Counted from the first letter of the stretch, positions 17,142 to 25,812 are shown. The stretch is DNA of 64,000 nucleotides from Rhizobium viscosum (GCF_014873945.1 NZ_JADBEC010000002.1:62001-126000), one strand, 5' to 3'. Made by a program: numbers and translations. The notes: generated from the sequence alone by a model not told the origin.

Positions 17142-18410
17142 TCAATCATTCTCTCCCGAAGGTGCGTCAGTCGGCGGCTCCCAGCCAAAGACGCTTCGAC
17201 CGCCGAAGGTCGAGGATTGCCGGAATTCGCCGGCAACGATTTCCTTGAGGTCCGGGCCAGTGACGTAACGCTCCATGCTACGCGATTGGTTGTCCAGACG
17301 GCGCAGCGCCTGCAGTTCCTCTTCCCGGCCGAGTTTACCTCTCACGACCGCCGATTTCATCACATTGATCGTTTCGTCGTAGACCTTGAGCGGCACGGGG
17401 AAGGGGTGCCTGTCCTTGCCGCCATGAGCGATCGAAAAGCGGGCGGGATCGGAAAAGCGGCAGGGCGCGCCATGCACGACTTCGGCAACGAGCGCCAGCG
17501 CCTTGACTGTGCGGGCGCCGACCCCGGGCACGAGAAGCAGATCTTCGAAATCGACCGGTCCGCGATCGGCAGCTGCGGCAAGGTTGCCGTGCAGACGCCG
17601 CATATTGACGTCGCTTTCGCGCACATCGTGATGGGCTGGCATGATAAGATGCGGCAGCGTCAACTGTTCGGCCGGCTCCGGAGCGGGTGCAGGATCGGCG
17701 GCCAGGGCAAGGGCTGCCGCCTCGCGGACAATGCGGTCCGGCCCAAGCGCTGCGAGAAGATCGAGCTGATCGTGGCGGGATTTTTCCGCGCGCCGGTCGG
17801 CCAGATTGATGATCTCGCCCTGCGAGCGGCCTTCGATAGCCGCATGCGGGGAATTGACGAAGCTTTCCAATCCTTCCGAGAACCAGTGGTAGCGCCGCGC
17901 CTGACGTTTGTCGCCGTTCATGCCTTGCTGGACGATCACCCAATGGCCATCATCGGCGACGATGAAGCCGTGGAGATAGAGATCGAAACCATCCTGCACG
18001 GCTGCGCTGTCCACCTTGGCGACCAGACGGCTTGTCTTGGCGAGGCCGGCGCCGTCCAGGCCGGTGCGGTCGCCGATCGCCATCAGTTCGTCCGGCGTCT
18101 TGCGCGATTGCGCGCCGCGCCCGCCGCAGACATACAGGCCAAGTTCTTTTGAAAGCGGCTTCAGCCCACGCTTCAGCGCCCCGAGCACGCTGGTCGTGAT
18201 GCCGGAGGAATGCCAATCCATGCCCATGACGGCGCCGAAGGACTGGAACCAGAAGGGGTGGGCAAGCCGGCGCAGGAATTCGTCACGCCCGTAATGGTGG
18301 ACGATTGCCTCGGCAATCAACGCGCCGAGCGTTGTCATACGGTTACCCAGCCATGGCGGCACGCGCCCTCCGTGAAGGGGGAGGTCGGCGCTGCCCGCTC
18401 TCTGCGACAT
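17142..18410 (-). CDS. DUF763 family protein
   Basis: This roughly 422-residue protein matches DUF763. It opens with 'GSADLPLHGGRVPPWLGNRM', then 'FLRRLAHPFWFQSFGAVMGMDWHSSGITTSV', both strongly conserved in the family. A helix-hairpin-helix-like segment (LLLVPGVGARTVKAL) around residues 280-300 suggests contact with nucleic acid. Family function is not established as far as I know. The ATG at 18410 is chosen because AAGAGGAAGC precedes it directly. It converges with the DsbA-like gene, with a 50-base gap. Confidence 0.88.
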   Translation of the reverse strand: MSQRAGSADLPLHGGRVPPWLGNRMTTLGALIAEAIVHHYGRDEFLRRLAHPFWFQSFGAVMGMDWHSSGITTSVLGALKRGLKPLSKELGLYVCGGRGAQSRKTPDELMAIGDRTGLDGAGLAKTSRLVAKVDSAAVQDGFDLYLHGFIVADDGHWVIVQQGMNGDKRQARRYHWFSEGLESFVNSPHAAIEGRSQGEIINLADRRAEKSRHDQLDLLAALGPDRIVREAAALALAADPAPAPEPAEQLTLPHLIMPAHHDVRESDVNMRRLHGNLAAAADRGPVDFEDLLLVPGVGARTVKALALVAEVVHGAPCRFSDPARFSIAHGGKDRHPFPVPLKVYDETINVMKSAVVRGKLGREEELQALRRLDNQSRSMERYVTGPDLKEIVAGEFRQSSTFGGRSVFGWEPPTDAPSGEND

Positions 18411-18614
18411 GCTTCCTCTTTCTGCCTGCAATCTGCTGCGATCGACCGGATCACCCAGTAGAACAGCTATCCGTCAAAATCGGGGCGATGGCAATAAATT
18501 CCTATCTCCGTGAATCCTCTCCGTTGCACCAGCAGAATAAGCGTCAAAAGATGCGATTTTTGATCTGTCCACGGAACCGAAGCCCGGCGTTCCTAATTTC
18601 TATGTGGAGGGAAA

Positions 18615-19208
18615 ATGAGAGCGCGCGTCATGAAGTCGCTTGCTGCACCATCCATCTGTCTGGCAGTGACCGGGACCGTTCTGGTTGGCGGTCTCGGACT
18701 TGCGTCCTATGGGTTCCGCGAACAGGAACCACATCATTTCGCCAATCTTGATGCGCCGCTCTGGACGACGATACCGACACGCGTTGATCCAAAAACGCAA
18801 AACTATGAGCGCCTTCCGCCCCTCCAGGCTGCCGCCGACGCTTTGTCCTCAACGCCGGCTAAGCTGGTTGGCGTAACGGCCATTGCGCCACCTGATGCAA
18901 CCGTGACGGGGGCGATTGAGCAGCCGACGCCGGAATGGATGGCTGACGGCCGCCATCTCAGCCTGTGCCAGCAACGTTATCGGTCCTATAATGTAGCTGA
19001 CAATACATATCAGCCTTTTGACGGCGGCCCCCGCAAGCCCTGCGTGATCGAAGACAGAGAGCTTTCCGTCGGACTACCCGCGGCGGACACAAGCCCGAAC
19101 CCGCATATATCATGGTGCGCCGCCCGCTATATTTCCTATCGCGCTCTGGACAATACCTACCAGCCGTTCACCGGGCCAAGACGTCAGTGCGTATCTCCCA
19201 TAATCTAG
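18615..19208 (+). CDS. BA14K-family protein with two BA14K motifs
   Basis: This 197-residue protein has an N-terminal hydrophobic helix (about residues 8-32), so it is exported or membrane-anchored. It carries two copies of the BA14K motif (x-C-x-x-R-Y-x-S-Y-x-x-x-D-N-T-Y-Q-P-F), at about residues 115-145 and 165-195. The motif is named after a Brucella 14 kDa immunoreactive antigen and is common in Rhizobiales envelope proteins. Each repeat holds two Cys that may pair in the periplasm. GGAGGG sits just before the ATG. Confidence 0.85.
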   Translation: MRARVMKSLAAPSICLAVTGTVLVGGLGLASYGFREQEPHHFANLDAPLWTTIPTRVDPKTQNYERLPPLQAAADALSSTPAKLVGVTAIAPPDATVTGAIEQPTPEWMADGRHLSLCQQRYRSYNVADNTYQPFDGGPRKPCVIEDRELSVGLPAADTSPNPHISWCAARYISYRALDNTYQPFTGPRRQCVSPII

Positions 19209-19396
19209 CGAGATCATTTTAGTCTTTCTGTGAGGAGATCGCGTCCTTAGTGGTGACGCTTACTTTTAGCCCCGGACCAAAGTCCCAGGTCATCTGGCAC
19301 CTATGTCCGACCGTCTTGCAATTTCGGAACAAGCGGTCAATCTCATGCTTCCTGCTTCGGGCAGACACTTAAGGAAGAACGATAAGGCAAGCGACG

Positions 19397-19927
19397 ATGA
19401 TGATCTCCAAGCGCAATTTCCTGAAGGGCTGCTGCGCGAGTGCTCTTGCCGTTGCGCCCCTGAAGGTCGATGTGGCGGGTTCGTTTCCCTCGATAGCCAG
19501 CCAGGCAGCCCTTGCAAAGAACGAAAACGGCAATGGTGGGGGCAACGGCGGTAATGGCGGAGGAGGCGGTAATGGCGGCGGAGGTGGAAACGGCAACGGC
19601 GGGGGAAGTGGAAACGGTGGCGGTAATGGCGGAGGGGGTGGAAACGGCGGGGGAAATGGAAGCGGTAATTCGGGTGGCAGTAGCAATAGCGGCGGGAACA
19701 GCCGATCCAACTCGAGCGGAGCCGGTAGTGCGGGCAATGCGCCCTCAACGTCAGGCACACGCGCAACTGAAGATGCGGACGGCTCGATCGATGTGCGGCA
19801 TACGAATGGAATAACCGAGACACTTCGTGCAGGACGCTACATCATGAAGGACTCGAAAGGCCGCACGATCATCAACAGGCGGGCGACTACGGCTGACGGC
19901 ACGCGGCTCACGCGCCTCCTGCGCTAA
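19397..19927 (+). CDS. exported Gly/Asn-rich low-complexity protein
   Basis: This 176-residue protein has a basic start and Ala/Val-rich hydrophobic segment ending near 'SQAALA', which looks like a signal sequence. The middle (about residues 43-105) is almost only Gly and Asn with some Ser, encoded by GGC/AAT-rich short repeats. The last 50 residues are ordinary and polar, with 'GSIDVRHTNGITETLRAGRYIMKDSKGRTIINR'. The C-terminal part resembles small conserved rhizobial proteins of unknown function. A surface or matrix role is possible but unproven. It converges with the response-regulator gene and overlaps its end by 4 bases. Confidence 0.7.
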   Translation: MMISKRNFLKGCCASALAVAPLKVDVAGSFPSIASQAALAKNENGNGGGNGGNGGGGGNGGGGGNGNGGGSGNGGGNGGGGGNGGGNGSGNSGGSSNSGGNSRSNSSGAGSAGNAPSTSGTRATEDADGSIDVRHTNGITETLRAGRYIMKDSKGRTIINRRATTADGTRLTRLLR

Positions 19928-20547
19928 CGTTTTTCGCGCCACCGCAAGGCAGCTTCCGTCCTGTTCGTGACGCCAAGCTTTGTCAGGATCTGGGTCATAT
20001 GGTGCTTTACCGTTTTCTCCTGTAGATCGAGACGCAGGCCGATGTGCTTGTTTGAAAGGCCTTGTGCAACGAGATCCATCACCTCGCGCTCCCGAGGAGT
20101 AAGCGCGTCCCTGTCTGATGCCTGCCCGCTCAACGAATATTCCATGACTTTGGCCGACATCGCCGGCGAGACGTAGCGGGCTCCCTTGAAAACGGTGCGG
20201 ATTGCGTCCGCTAGACCGCGGGAACCAACACCCTTGAGAATGTAGCCCTTTGCCCCGCGTTGCAGCGCTTCGACGAGCGTATCGACTTCCTCCGAGGCCG
20301 TGAGCATGAGGATTTTGGTATCCGGGCTTATGGAAAGAATCTCGTCGATCACTGAAAGACCGTCTCCGGGCATCGACACATCGAGAAGCAGTACGTCCGG
20401 ATGGGCATCGGCAGCGATCATCGCTGCATCAGATGTATTGGCGCCTTCTCCGACGACGACAAAATCGCTGACCTCGGAGAGGCTGCGCGTCACCCCTTCA
20501 CGGAACAGGGGGTGGTCGTCTACGACGCCGACCTTGATGGACGTCAT
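19924..20547 (-). CDS. NarL/FixJ-family response regulator
   Basis: This 207-residue regulator has a receiver domain (acidic pair D10-D11, phospho-acceptor D56 in 'LLLDVSMPG', Lys in 'GYILKGVG') and a LuxR-type helix-turn-helix at about residues 145-200 ('LTPREREVMDLVAQGLSNKHIG...TVKHHM'). It is the cognate partner of the histidine kinase that ends 1 base upstream. The pair is transcribed behind a small membrane protein gene with a stress-type promoter. Targets are unknown. Confidence 0.93.
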   Translation of the reverse strand: MTSIKVGVVDDHPLFREGVTRSLSEVSDFVVVGEGANTSDAAMIAADAHPDVLLLDVSMPGDGLSVIDEILSISPDTKILMLTASEEVDTLVEALQRGAKGYILKGVGSRGLADAIRTVFKGARYVSPAMSAKVMEYSLSGQASDRDALTPREREVMDLVAQGLSNKHIGLRLDLQEKTVKHHMTQILTKLGVTNRTEAALRWREKR

Positions 20548-20548
20548 T

Positions 20549-21937
20549 CTATTCCTCCACTTCCATAGGCGCGAAGGTCATGATGACAGTCGTTCCGCCT
20601 TCGCCGGTTCTTATGTCGAATTCACCGCCAAGGCTATCGATTCGCTCTTTGAGCCCTACGAGGCCGAGGCTTGCCGATCTTACCTGCGTCGGATCAAAAC
20701 CCTCGCCCCGGTCACTGACTTCGACGCGGACGCCACCGCCGCGTGATGTTGCGCTGACGGCCTGCTCAACGCCGCCGCCATGGCGATAGGCATTGTTGAG
20801 TGCCTCCTGAATGAAGCGGTAAATGCAAATCTTGAGAGCGGGGGCAAGCTCCGGATCGTCCTCGTCAATTGTTGTATCGACAGTAGTGCCGGTCTTCTCC
20901 TGGTGGGCTTCGACAACGCGTTTTACGATCTCCGTAATCGAAGCTCTCTCGATTTGCGGCAGGACCAGCCCTTTGCAGATGTCGCGGATCTCCTTCATGG
21001 CCTCGGCAAGGCTCGAACGAATCCAGGCGAGTTCCTTCTCGCGCGTTTCCGGCTGAATAGTGGCATCGACCAGCAGGTTGCTGTCGAGACGTAGCGAGGC
21101 ATAGGCGATGTGCTGGGCGGGGCCGTCATGGAGATCGGCTCCGATGCTGCGCAAATAGGTTTCGTTCAAGGCCGCGGCGCGCTGGGACGACAGCTGAAGT
21201 CTGCGTTGCAGGCCGCGATTTTCGGCAAGAAGTGCGGAAAGTTCGTCTACTCTGGCCTTTAACGCTTCGCGTTGGACCTCGATCGTGTGGCTGCCGCGAA
21301 AGACGAGAATGGAGAGAGCGAGGAAGAAGATTGCGGTCAGGCCGGCGACGGCCAGCCAGCTCCAGAGCCGTGCCCGTGCTAGGCTGTCTTCCAGCCCTTC
21401 GGCCGTTTCGTAGAATTCAAGCACGGCCACAGCCTCTCCCGACCAAGGCTGCAAAACAGGATTGTAAATTTCCATGAGCGCCCTGCCGAGACTGCGCTCC
21501 TCGGCGCTTTCGGGGTCGCTTGCGACTTCGTAACGTGCGACTAGAGAGCCCGCAAACGCCTGGGCGAGCTTGCCATCGACGGGAAATGTCTTCCCCACCA
21601 GTTCCTTGTCATTAGAGTAGAGAATCGTGCCATCACGGCGCCACAGCTTGAACGACACGAGACGGCGGCCAAGCGCGCCCTGTCCGAGCGTTTCGTCGAG
21701 CGCCTGGGCACTTCCCTCGTCGAGCAGCGATTCCGTCTGCATGTCGGGAAGCAAGGGTGCGACGACGCTATCGACGTAGAGCGCTGTCGCAGCCCCAGAA
21801 TTGTGGATAACGGCATCCTCGATGAGATGGGTGACGATAAGCCCGATGACGAACATTGCGCCAAGGGAAACAAGTCCTCCCATGATGAAGAATTGGGAGG
21901 CAAGGGAGCGGGCATTCCACCGTATGAGCCAGTTCAT
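20549..21937 (-). CDS. NarX/DegS-type sensor histidine kinase
   Basis: This 462-residue membrane kinase has helix 1 at about residues 15-40, a periplasmic sensor of about 140 residues and helix 2 at about 190-210. A coiled-coil, a HisKA_3 box ('ADLHDGPAQHIAYASLRL', phospho-His in L-H-D-G) and a HATPase_c domain ('NAYRHGGG', 'DRGEGFD', 'GLVGLKERIDSLGG') follow. The ATG at 21937 is chosen with a GGTTGGAA just upstream, because the longer frame starts with TTG and no site. It is followed by its response regulator with a 1-base gap. The periplasmic part suggests it senses an envelope signal. Confidence 0.92.
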   Translation of the reverse strand: MNWLIRWNARSLASQFFIMGGLVSLGAMFVIGLIVTHLIEDAVIHNSGAATALYVDSVVAPLLPDMQTESLLDEGSAQALDETLGQGALGRRLVSFKLWRRDGTILYSNDKELVGKTFPVDGKLAQAFAGSLVARYEVASDPESAEERSLGRALMEIYNPVLQPWSGEAVAVLEFYETAEGLEDSLARARLWSWLAVAGLTAIFFLALSILVFRGSHTIEVQREALKARVDELSALLAENRGLQRRLQLSSQRAAALNETYLRSIGADLHDGPAQHIAYASLRLDSNLLVDATIQPETREKELAWIRSSLAEAMKEIRDICKGLVLPQIERASITEIVKRVVEAHQEKTGTTVDTTIDEDDPELAPALKICIYRFIQEALNNAYRHGGGVEQAVSATSRGGGVRVEVSDRGEGFDPTQVRSASLGLVGLKERIDSLGGEFDIRTGEGGTTVIMTFAPMEVEE

Positions 21938-21996
21938 TTCCAACCTGAGCTGCTGCGATCCATTCAAACTATCGCGGCTGGTTGGACTTTTCCAGT

Positions 21997-22167
21997 TTAC
22001 CTAGCCTCAACCACATCTGCGTGTGAGATGCTGGCGGTCAACTGGTCGGTATCGCCGGACATCGCGGTTCCGAAGACATAGAGCATGATGGCGAGAAAGA
22101 CGATGAGGGCCAGCAGAGATGCGTTCCACGCGCTCGAAATTTTCGGGATATCGTTTCTGTGGTGCAT
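21997..22167 (-). CDS. 56-residue single-pass membrane protein upstream of the histidine kinase
   Basis: This short gene encodes MHHRNDIPKISSAWNASL, then a hydrophobic helix at about residues 17-36 and a polar tail ending 'SHADVVEAR'. AGAGGAGC sits 9 bases before the ATG, and a perfect EcfG promoter lies about 30 bases further up. It ends 59 bases before the kinase start on the same strand, so it is probably co-transcribed. The tail should lie outside the membrane if the basic N-terminus stays inside. A role as a small regulator or anchor of the kinase is an inference. I do not recognise a named family. Confidence 0.75.
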   Translation of the reverse strand: MHHRNDIPKISSAWNASLLALIVFLAIMLYVFGTAMSGDTDQLTASISHADVVEAR

Positions 22168-22487
22168 GATTGAAAGCTCCTCTTTCGATGAAGAGCCGAA
22201 CGGGCGTGAAGGGCAGTGCGTTCCGATCGCAGGACCTCAGTCGGGGCCGAATCAGACCAAAGTCCGAAGCGACTGGGACCGGGGGGCCGGGAAGGAGAGG
22301 AATTTCTCTCCAAGTTTAAAACCATAGCCATGGCTGCGTCTCCCATGTCGGGCGTCGCACTCGCCCAGTCTGCGACGCTCAACGGTTCTCGATCGGCAAT
22401 ATCCAGGCCAGCCGATAGCCGTGCCGCAAAGGCGATTTGAAGGAGTATCGCCTTCGTCAATCTGGAACGGGCGGATGCTGTCGGCCG
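22168..22487. other. gap between small membrane protein and glycosyltransferase genes
   Basis: This 320-base stretch contains the EcfG promoter and the ribosome site of the small membrane protein gene at its low end. The remainder, up to the stop codon of the glycosyltransferase gene, shows no convincing gene on either strand. Confidence 0.6.
22199..22224 (-). promoter_or_regulatory. EcfG (sigma EcfG/RpoE2) general-stress promoter
   Basis: On the minus strand the sequence reads GGAAC (22224-22220), 17 bases, CGTT (22202-22199). This is an exact match to the alphaproteobacterial general-stress consensus GGAAC-N16/17-CGTT. Transcription would begin about 25 bases before the ATG of the small membrane protein, just ahead of its ribosome site. 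It would put the small protein and, by read-through, the kinase and regulator under PhyR-EcfG control. Confidence 0.8.
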
Positions 22488-23465
22488 TCAACGCGACAGG
22501 GCTTGCCAGGGCGACAGTCTTCCAAACAGATTAGCGATGGCCGAGAGCGAAGCAGCCCGCATGCGCAACAGTCTTTGCCGGCGAAGAGCATCGACGCGCG
22601 TGCCCGGTGCCTTCGCAAGCGCCGCCCTGGCCGCCCTTACGGGCTCCACCAGGCTGGCGGCCACATCCGGCAAGGCATCGACTTCGGCTTCGAGCCGCGT
22701 GAGATAGGCGTTCAGCCCATCGGCAGCGGCCTGTCGCAGCCGGCGGGTCGAAGCGTTTCGAAGTCTGCGCGTCGCCCAACGCAGATGTTCCTCGGCGTGC
22801 CGGTGCAGCGCCTGCGGATGCTTGTAGGCGCGATGGTCGCCCAGCATGTCGGCGACAAACGCCACTTCTCCAAGTTCGCCGCAGCGCCACCAGAGCTCCA
22901 TATCCTGCAGATATTGCCAGGCGGGATCCCAGCGTCCGGCCTTGAAGAAGACATCCGTGCGGATTGTTGCACCCGGCATAGCGACCATATTATTGAGCAG
23001 CAGCAGCTCTCGAAACGCCTCGCCGCTGTTGCTGTAACTCCACCCGAAGCGGTGGCCGGGAATGGGATCTCCCTCATAGGTGATCTGCCGGAAACGGCCG
23101 TGGATCAGGGCAGGGTGGCGCATTGCCGCGCGTCCGATGGCGCGCAACGCGCCTGGAGCGAGGCGATCGTCGGCATGCAGTGTGACGAGGTAATCAGCAT
23201 TCGCGCCGGCAGTATAGGCGCGGTTCCAGTTGTCCGTACGCGGCACGGTGTCCGGGTGCAGGGCGGGCTTCAGCAAAGGAGACGAGTAGGATGCAATTAT
23301 TTCCCTGCTGCCGTCTGTGGAGCCGTTGTCGCAGATATGAACCTCGAAGTCCGGATAGTCCTGTGCCAGGGCGCTATCGAGCGCCTCGGCAAGTGTTTCA
23401 GCATTGTTGTAGCAGGGTATGATAATGGCGAGAGAGGGTAATTTGCTTAATGTCCCGGCTGTCAT
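22488..23465 (-). CDS. glycosyltransferase family 2
   Basis: This 325-residue GT-A-fold glycosyltransferase has 'SLAIIIPCYNNAETLAEALDSAL' and 'VHICDNGSTDGSREI' for the nucleotide-sugar site. An acidic 'LHADDRL' stands in place of DXD, and 'LQDMELWWRC' fits the catalytic-base region. The last 100 residues are helical and basic. The ATG at 23465 follows GGGAG. It is last in the minus-strand glycan operon and sits 117 bases after a hairpin-covered stop codon, so its expression may be lower than that of the genes upstream. Donor and acceptor are unknown. Confidence 0.88.
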   Translation of the reverse strand: MTAGTLSKLPSLAIIIPCYNNAETLAEALDSALAQDYPDFEVHICDNGSTDGSREIIASYSSPLLKPALHPDTVPRTDNWNRAYTAGANADYLVTLHADDRLAPGALRAIGRAAMRHPALIHGRFRQITYEGDPIPGHRFGWSYSNSGEAFRELLLLNNMVAMPGATIRTDVFFKAGRWDPAWQYLQDMELWWRCGELGEVAFVADMLGDHRAYKHPQALHRHAEEHLRWATRRLRNASTRRLRQAAADGLNAYLTRLEAEVDALPDVAASLVEPVRAARAALAKAPGTRVDALRRQRLLRMRAASLSAIANLFGRLSPWQALSR

Positions 23466-23578
23466 AATGAACTCCCGTTTACTCGTCCCCTGATCCCGCG
23501 AAGCGTGTCTAGGGATCGTCAGCAAGGTTCCGCCTGTTCCGGTCGAAGCGGGACGGTACCAGTATTTCCTCCGTTTTC

Positions 23579-23603
23579 GACGCTACCCGGCAAGGGTAGC
23601 GTC
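23579..23603. terminator. perfect 10-bp hairpin over the stop codon of the nucleotidyltransferase-like gene
   Basis: GACGCTACCC (23579-23588) and GGGTAGCGTC (23594-23603) pair perfectly across a 5-base loop. The stem contains the TAG stop of the 23583-24326 gene. No T-run follows in either direction, so it is at best a weak terminator, an attenuator or an mRNA-stabilising end within the operon. Confidence 0.45.
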
Positions 23604-24326
23604 AGCGATCTTTACATCGAACACATCGTGCGCCGGCAGCGTCCGGACATCGAAGCCGTGTGCGACCACGCCGTTCAGCATCGGGCAGACAAAAAGCAGG
23701 CTGTTATGTGATAGGCGCGCCCGGTTCTGCAGGCTGTGGGCCAGAGCCAGATGAAAAACGGCGATGTTGCGGAAGGCATAGACGCCCGCCGATGCATTCT
23801 CGGAAATGACGACCTTTTCCCTCGCTTCCAGCATCCGGCCATCATTTCCAAGCCTGAGATAGCTGTATAGCGGATGGCGGGAGGCAAATGTGAGTGCGAG
23901 ACCGCCGAGATTGGGGTCGGCGGCAAAGATTGCAGCAATATTCGCATCGCTGGCGAACATGATATCGCAGAGATCGACGACAACGGGCGCCTCCGGAAAA
24001 GCGACGAGTGCCGCACCTGCCGCTGTACTCCAGGCAGCGCCGCCGGTTGTTTCGGACAGCCAGACAATTCGCGCTGTCGGATAGCGTGCCAGCAATGTTT
24101 CCCGGGCGTAGCGCCGTGATGCAGGCCTGTCCCGCAGCACGAAAACGGGCACAGCCGCACCGCTCCACCAGGGACGCGCCTCCAGTGTGGCGCCGAGCAA
24201 TGTCGTCTCTCCAACCGGCATTTCCGCCTTCACCGAGCCATCAGGCCGCTCAAAATCATTCCCGGCCATGGGAATGATGATGTTCAGCGGCGCTGTCGCG
24301 CCCGGGCTGGTTCCGACGTCATGCAT
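23583..24326 (-). CDS. nucleotidyltransferase-like protein (degenerate)
   Basis: This 247-residue protein has the outline of a sugar nucleotidyltransferase ('LNIIIPMAG' start, a 'VVVDLCDIMF' strand, 'SENASAGVYAFRN'). The GxGxR-x-KP nucleotide loop is replaced by 'MAGNDFERPDGSVKAEMP', so catalysis is doubtful. It overlaps the preceding tandem nucleotidyltransferase gene by 8 bases and resembles its domains in length and order of strands. It may be a third, regulatory member of the same set. Confidence 0.65.
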   Translation of the reverse strand: MHDVGTSPGATAPLNIIIPMAGNDFERPDGSVKAEMPVGETTLLGATLEARPWWSGAAVPVFVLRDRPASRRYARETLLARYPTARIVWLSETTGGAAWSTAAGAALVAFPEAPVVVDLCDIMFASDANIAAIFAADPNLGGLALTFASRHPLYSYLRLGNDGRMLEAREKVVISENASAGVYAFRNIAVFHLALAHSLQNRARLSHNSLLFVCPMLNGVVAHGFDVRTLPAHDVFDVKIADATLAG

Positions 24327-25812
24327 AGACAGGCTCGCGGCCCTGCAGATATTCGGTCAGATCCTCGGGCGTGCCAAGCCCGTGCATGTTCCTGACGTCG
24401 ATCTCGTAAACGCCGATGCGCGCACCGTTGCGAATGGCGTAATTATAGGCCGGGCAGACATAAAACTCGTTGTTGGTGCGGTCGTTGTGCACCATCATGT
24501 CGAGCGCACCCTTCATGAAATCGCCAGCGCGGCGAAAGAAGTAGATGCCGACCGTTGCCAGTTCCGAAATTGGTTGCTTTTCAGCAACCCTGAGAACGAA
24601 GCCCGCCGCATCGGTTTCGGCGAAAGACCATTTCGGGTCGCGCTTTGGATCGCGGAACACAAGAATTGATCCGTCGAGATCACGCGACATGCAGTCATCG
24701 ATGAAATCGACGATACGCATGTCCACCACCTGGTCGGAATTGGCGATAAGAAGGGGAGCTTCCTCGTCGAGATGCTGGCGCGCCAGCAGAACGGTACAGG
24801 CGGTACCTTCGGTGAGTTGATCGACCGAGACGATCCCGACACCCTGCGAGCGAAGTTCGGCCACCGAATCCGCCTGACTGTCCAGATGTTCGCGCAGCAG
24901 CAGGACCGTCGGTTGTCCGCCGGGCGGGAGCGTGTTTTCCAGTACATGCTGGATCATCGGCCGGCCAAGTACGTCGATGAAGGGTTTCGGGCGGGTGAAC
25001 CCGACCTTGGCAAAGCGACTGCCCCGACCGGCTGCCGGCACTACCAGCTGCACGGGTCGCTGGGCCTGTGCGGAGGACAGCCGGCGGACCCCGTTGAGCT
25101 CGAAATTCTCGATCATTTTCGGATTGTAGAAGCTGTGGTAGCGGTCGGCGGGAACACTCGCGGAAACGACGCGGCCGCCATCCAGGATCACCTCGTTTAG
25201 CGACGAGCTGACATAGTAGCGGTCGTCCACTGTTACCCCGTGCCTCAAGGCGGCAGTCGCGGCCTTGAAGAAAATCTGGGCCTCGCGGAAGTAATAGAAT
25301 CCAGCGATCGCCTTGTTGCTGATCACGTCCTTCTCGGAGGTGCGATTGACGAGACCGTCGTCGCCGAGCGTCACATAGGACCAGCGCGGGTGGATCGTCT
25401 CGAAAGTGATGACGCCGGCATCCGCCTTGGCCGCCTCGAATTCCGCAATGACGGATGCAAGGCGGGTGTCGATGATCTGGTCGCTGTTGGCGATCACCAG
25501 CGGCTCGGTGAGGTCGATCCTGTCGACCGCCATCAGGCAGGTGCAGAGCGCACCGGCGGTCGGGCCTTTCAGCATGACCACCTCGGAACGACCGTTGGTG
25601 CTGAGGTCAAAGATCCGCTCGTAGGAATATTTGACGGCATCCTGCTGGTCCACGAGGAAGAGGAAATGGGTGTCGCCGCCGAGCGACTTCATGTTTTCGA
25701 TGGCCCAAAGGATCATCGGCTTTCCGGCCACTTCGATGAGCGGGCGCGGATAGGCGTAGTCTTCCGGGCTGAAATGGGGGCTTGTGCCCGTGGTGGGGAA
25801 CAGGACGATCAT
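24319..25812 (-). CDS. tandem double nucleotidyltransferase
   Basis: This 497-residue protein carries two nucleotidyltransferase domains of about 245 residues. The second starts with an intact nucleotide loop ('VVPAAGRGSRFAKVGFTRPKPFIDVLG'). The first has 'FPTTGTSPHFSPEDYAYPRPLIEVAG', lacking the Gly-rich loop but keeping the following Pro-Leu segment. Both contain 'LVIANSDQ/LLIANSDQ' at the acidic metal site and 'GFYYFR/GIYFFR' near the sugar site. Duplication and partial decay of one half is likely. It overlaps the HAD gene by 4 bases. It probably activates a sugar or polyol phosphate for a surface glycan. Confidence 0.82.
   Translation of the reverse strand: MIVLFPTTGTSPHFSPEDYAYPRPLIEVAGKPMILWAIENMKSLGGDTHFLFLVDQQDAVKYSYERIFDLSTNGRSEVVMLKGPTAGALCTCLMAVDRIDLTEPLVIANSDQIIDTRLASVIAEFEAAKADAGVITFETIHPRWSYVTLGDDGLVNRTSEKDVISNKAIAGFYYFREAQIFFKAATAALRHGVTVDDRYYVSSSLNEVILDGGRVVSASVPADRYHSFYNPKMIENFELNGVRRLSSAQAQRPVQLVVPAAGRGSRFAKVGFTRPKPFIDVLGRPMIQHVLENTLPPGGQPTVLLLREHLDSQADSVAELRSQGVGIVSVDQLTEGTACTVLLARQHLDEEAPLLIANSDQVVDMRIVDFIDDCMSRDLDGSILVFRDPKRDPKWSFAETDAAGFVLRVAEKQPISELATVGIYFFRRAGDFMKGALDMMVHNDRTNNEFYVCPAYNYAIRNGARIGVYEIDVRNMHGLGTPEDLTEYLQGREPVYA

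Noticed and set aside
17109..17156. GGAGAGAA...TTCTCTCC inverted repeat between the DsbA-like and DUF763 genes
   Set aside because: The loop is about 32 bases and there is no T-run; too weak to call a terminator.
18575..18600. GGAAC and CGTT close together before the BA14K gene
   Set aside because: Only about 10 bases apart; spacing is far too short for an EcfG promoter.
19326..19351. GGAAC followed 16-17 bases later by GCTT/CTTC before the Gly-rich gene
   Set aside because: The -10 element does not match CGTT well enough to call an EcfG promoter.
19540..19700. Short tandem GGC/AAT-type repeats resembling an array
   Set aside because: They encode a Gly/Asn-rich stretch in frame, with irregular unit length and no spacers, so this is not a CRISPR or independent satellite.
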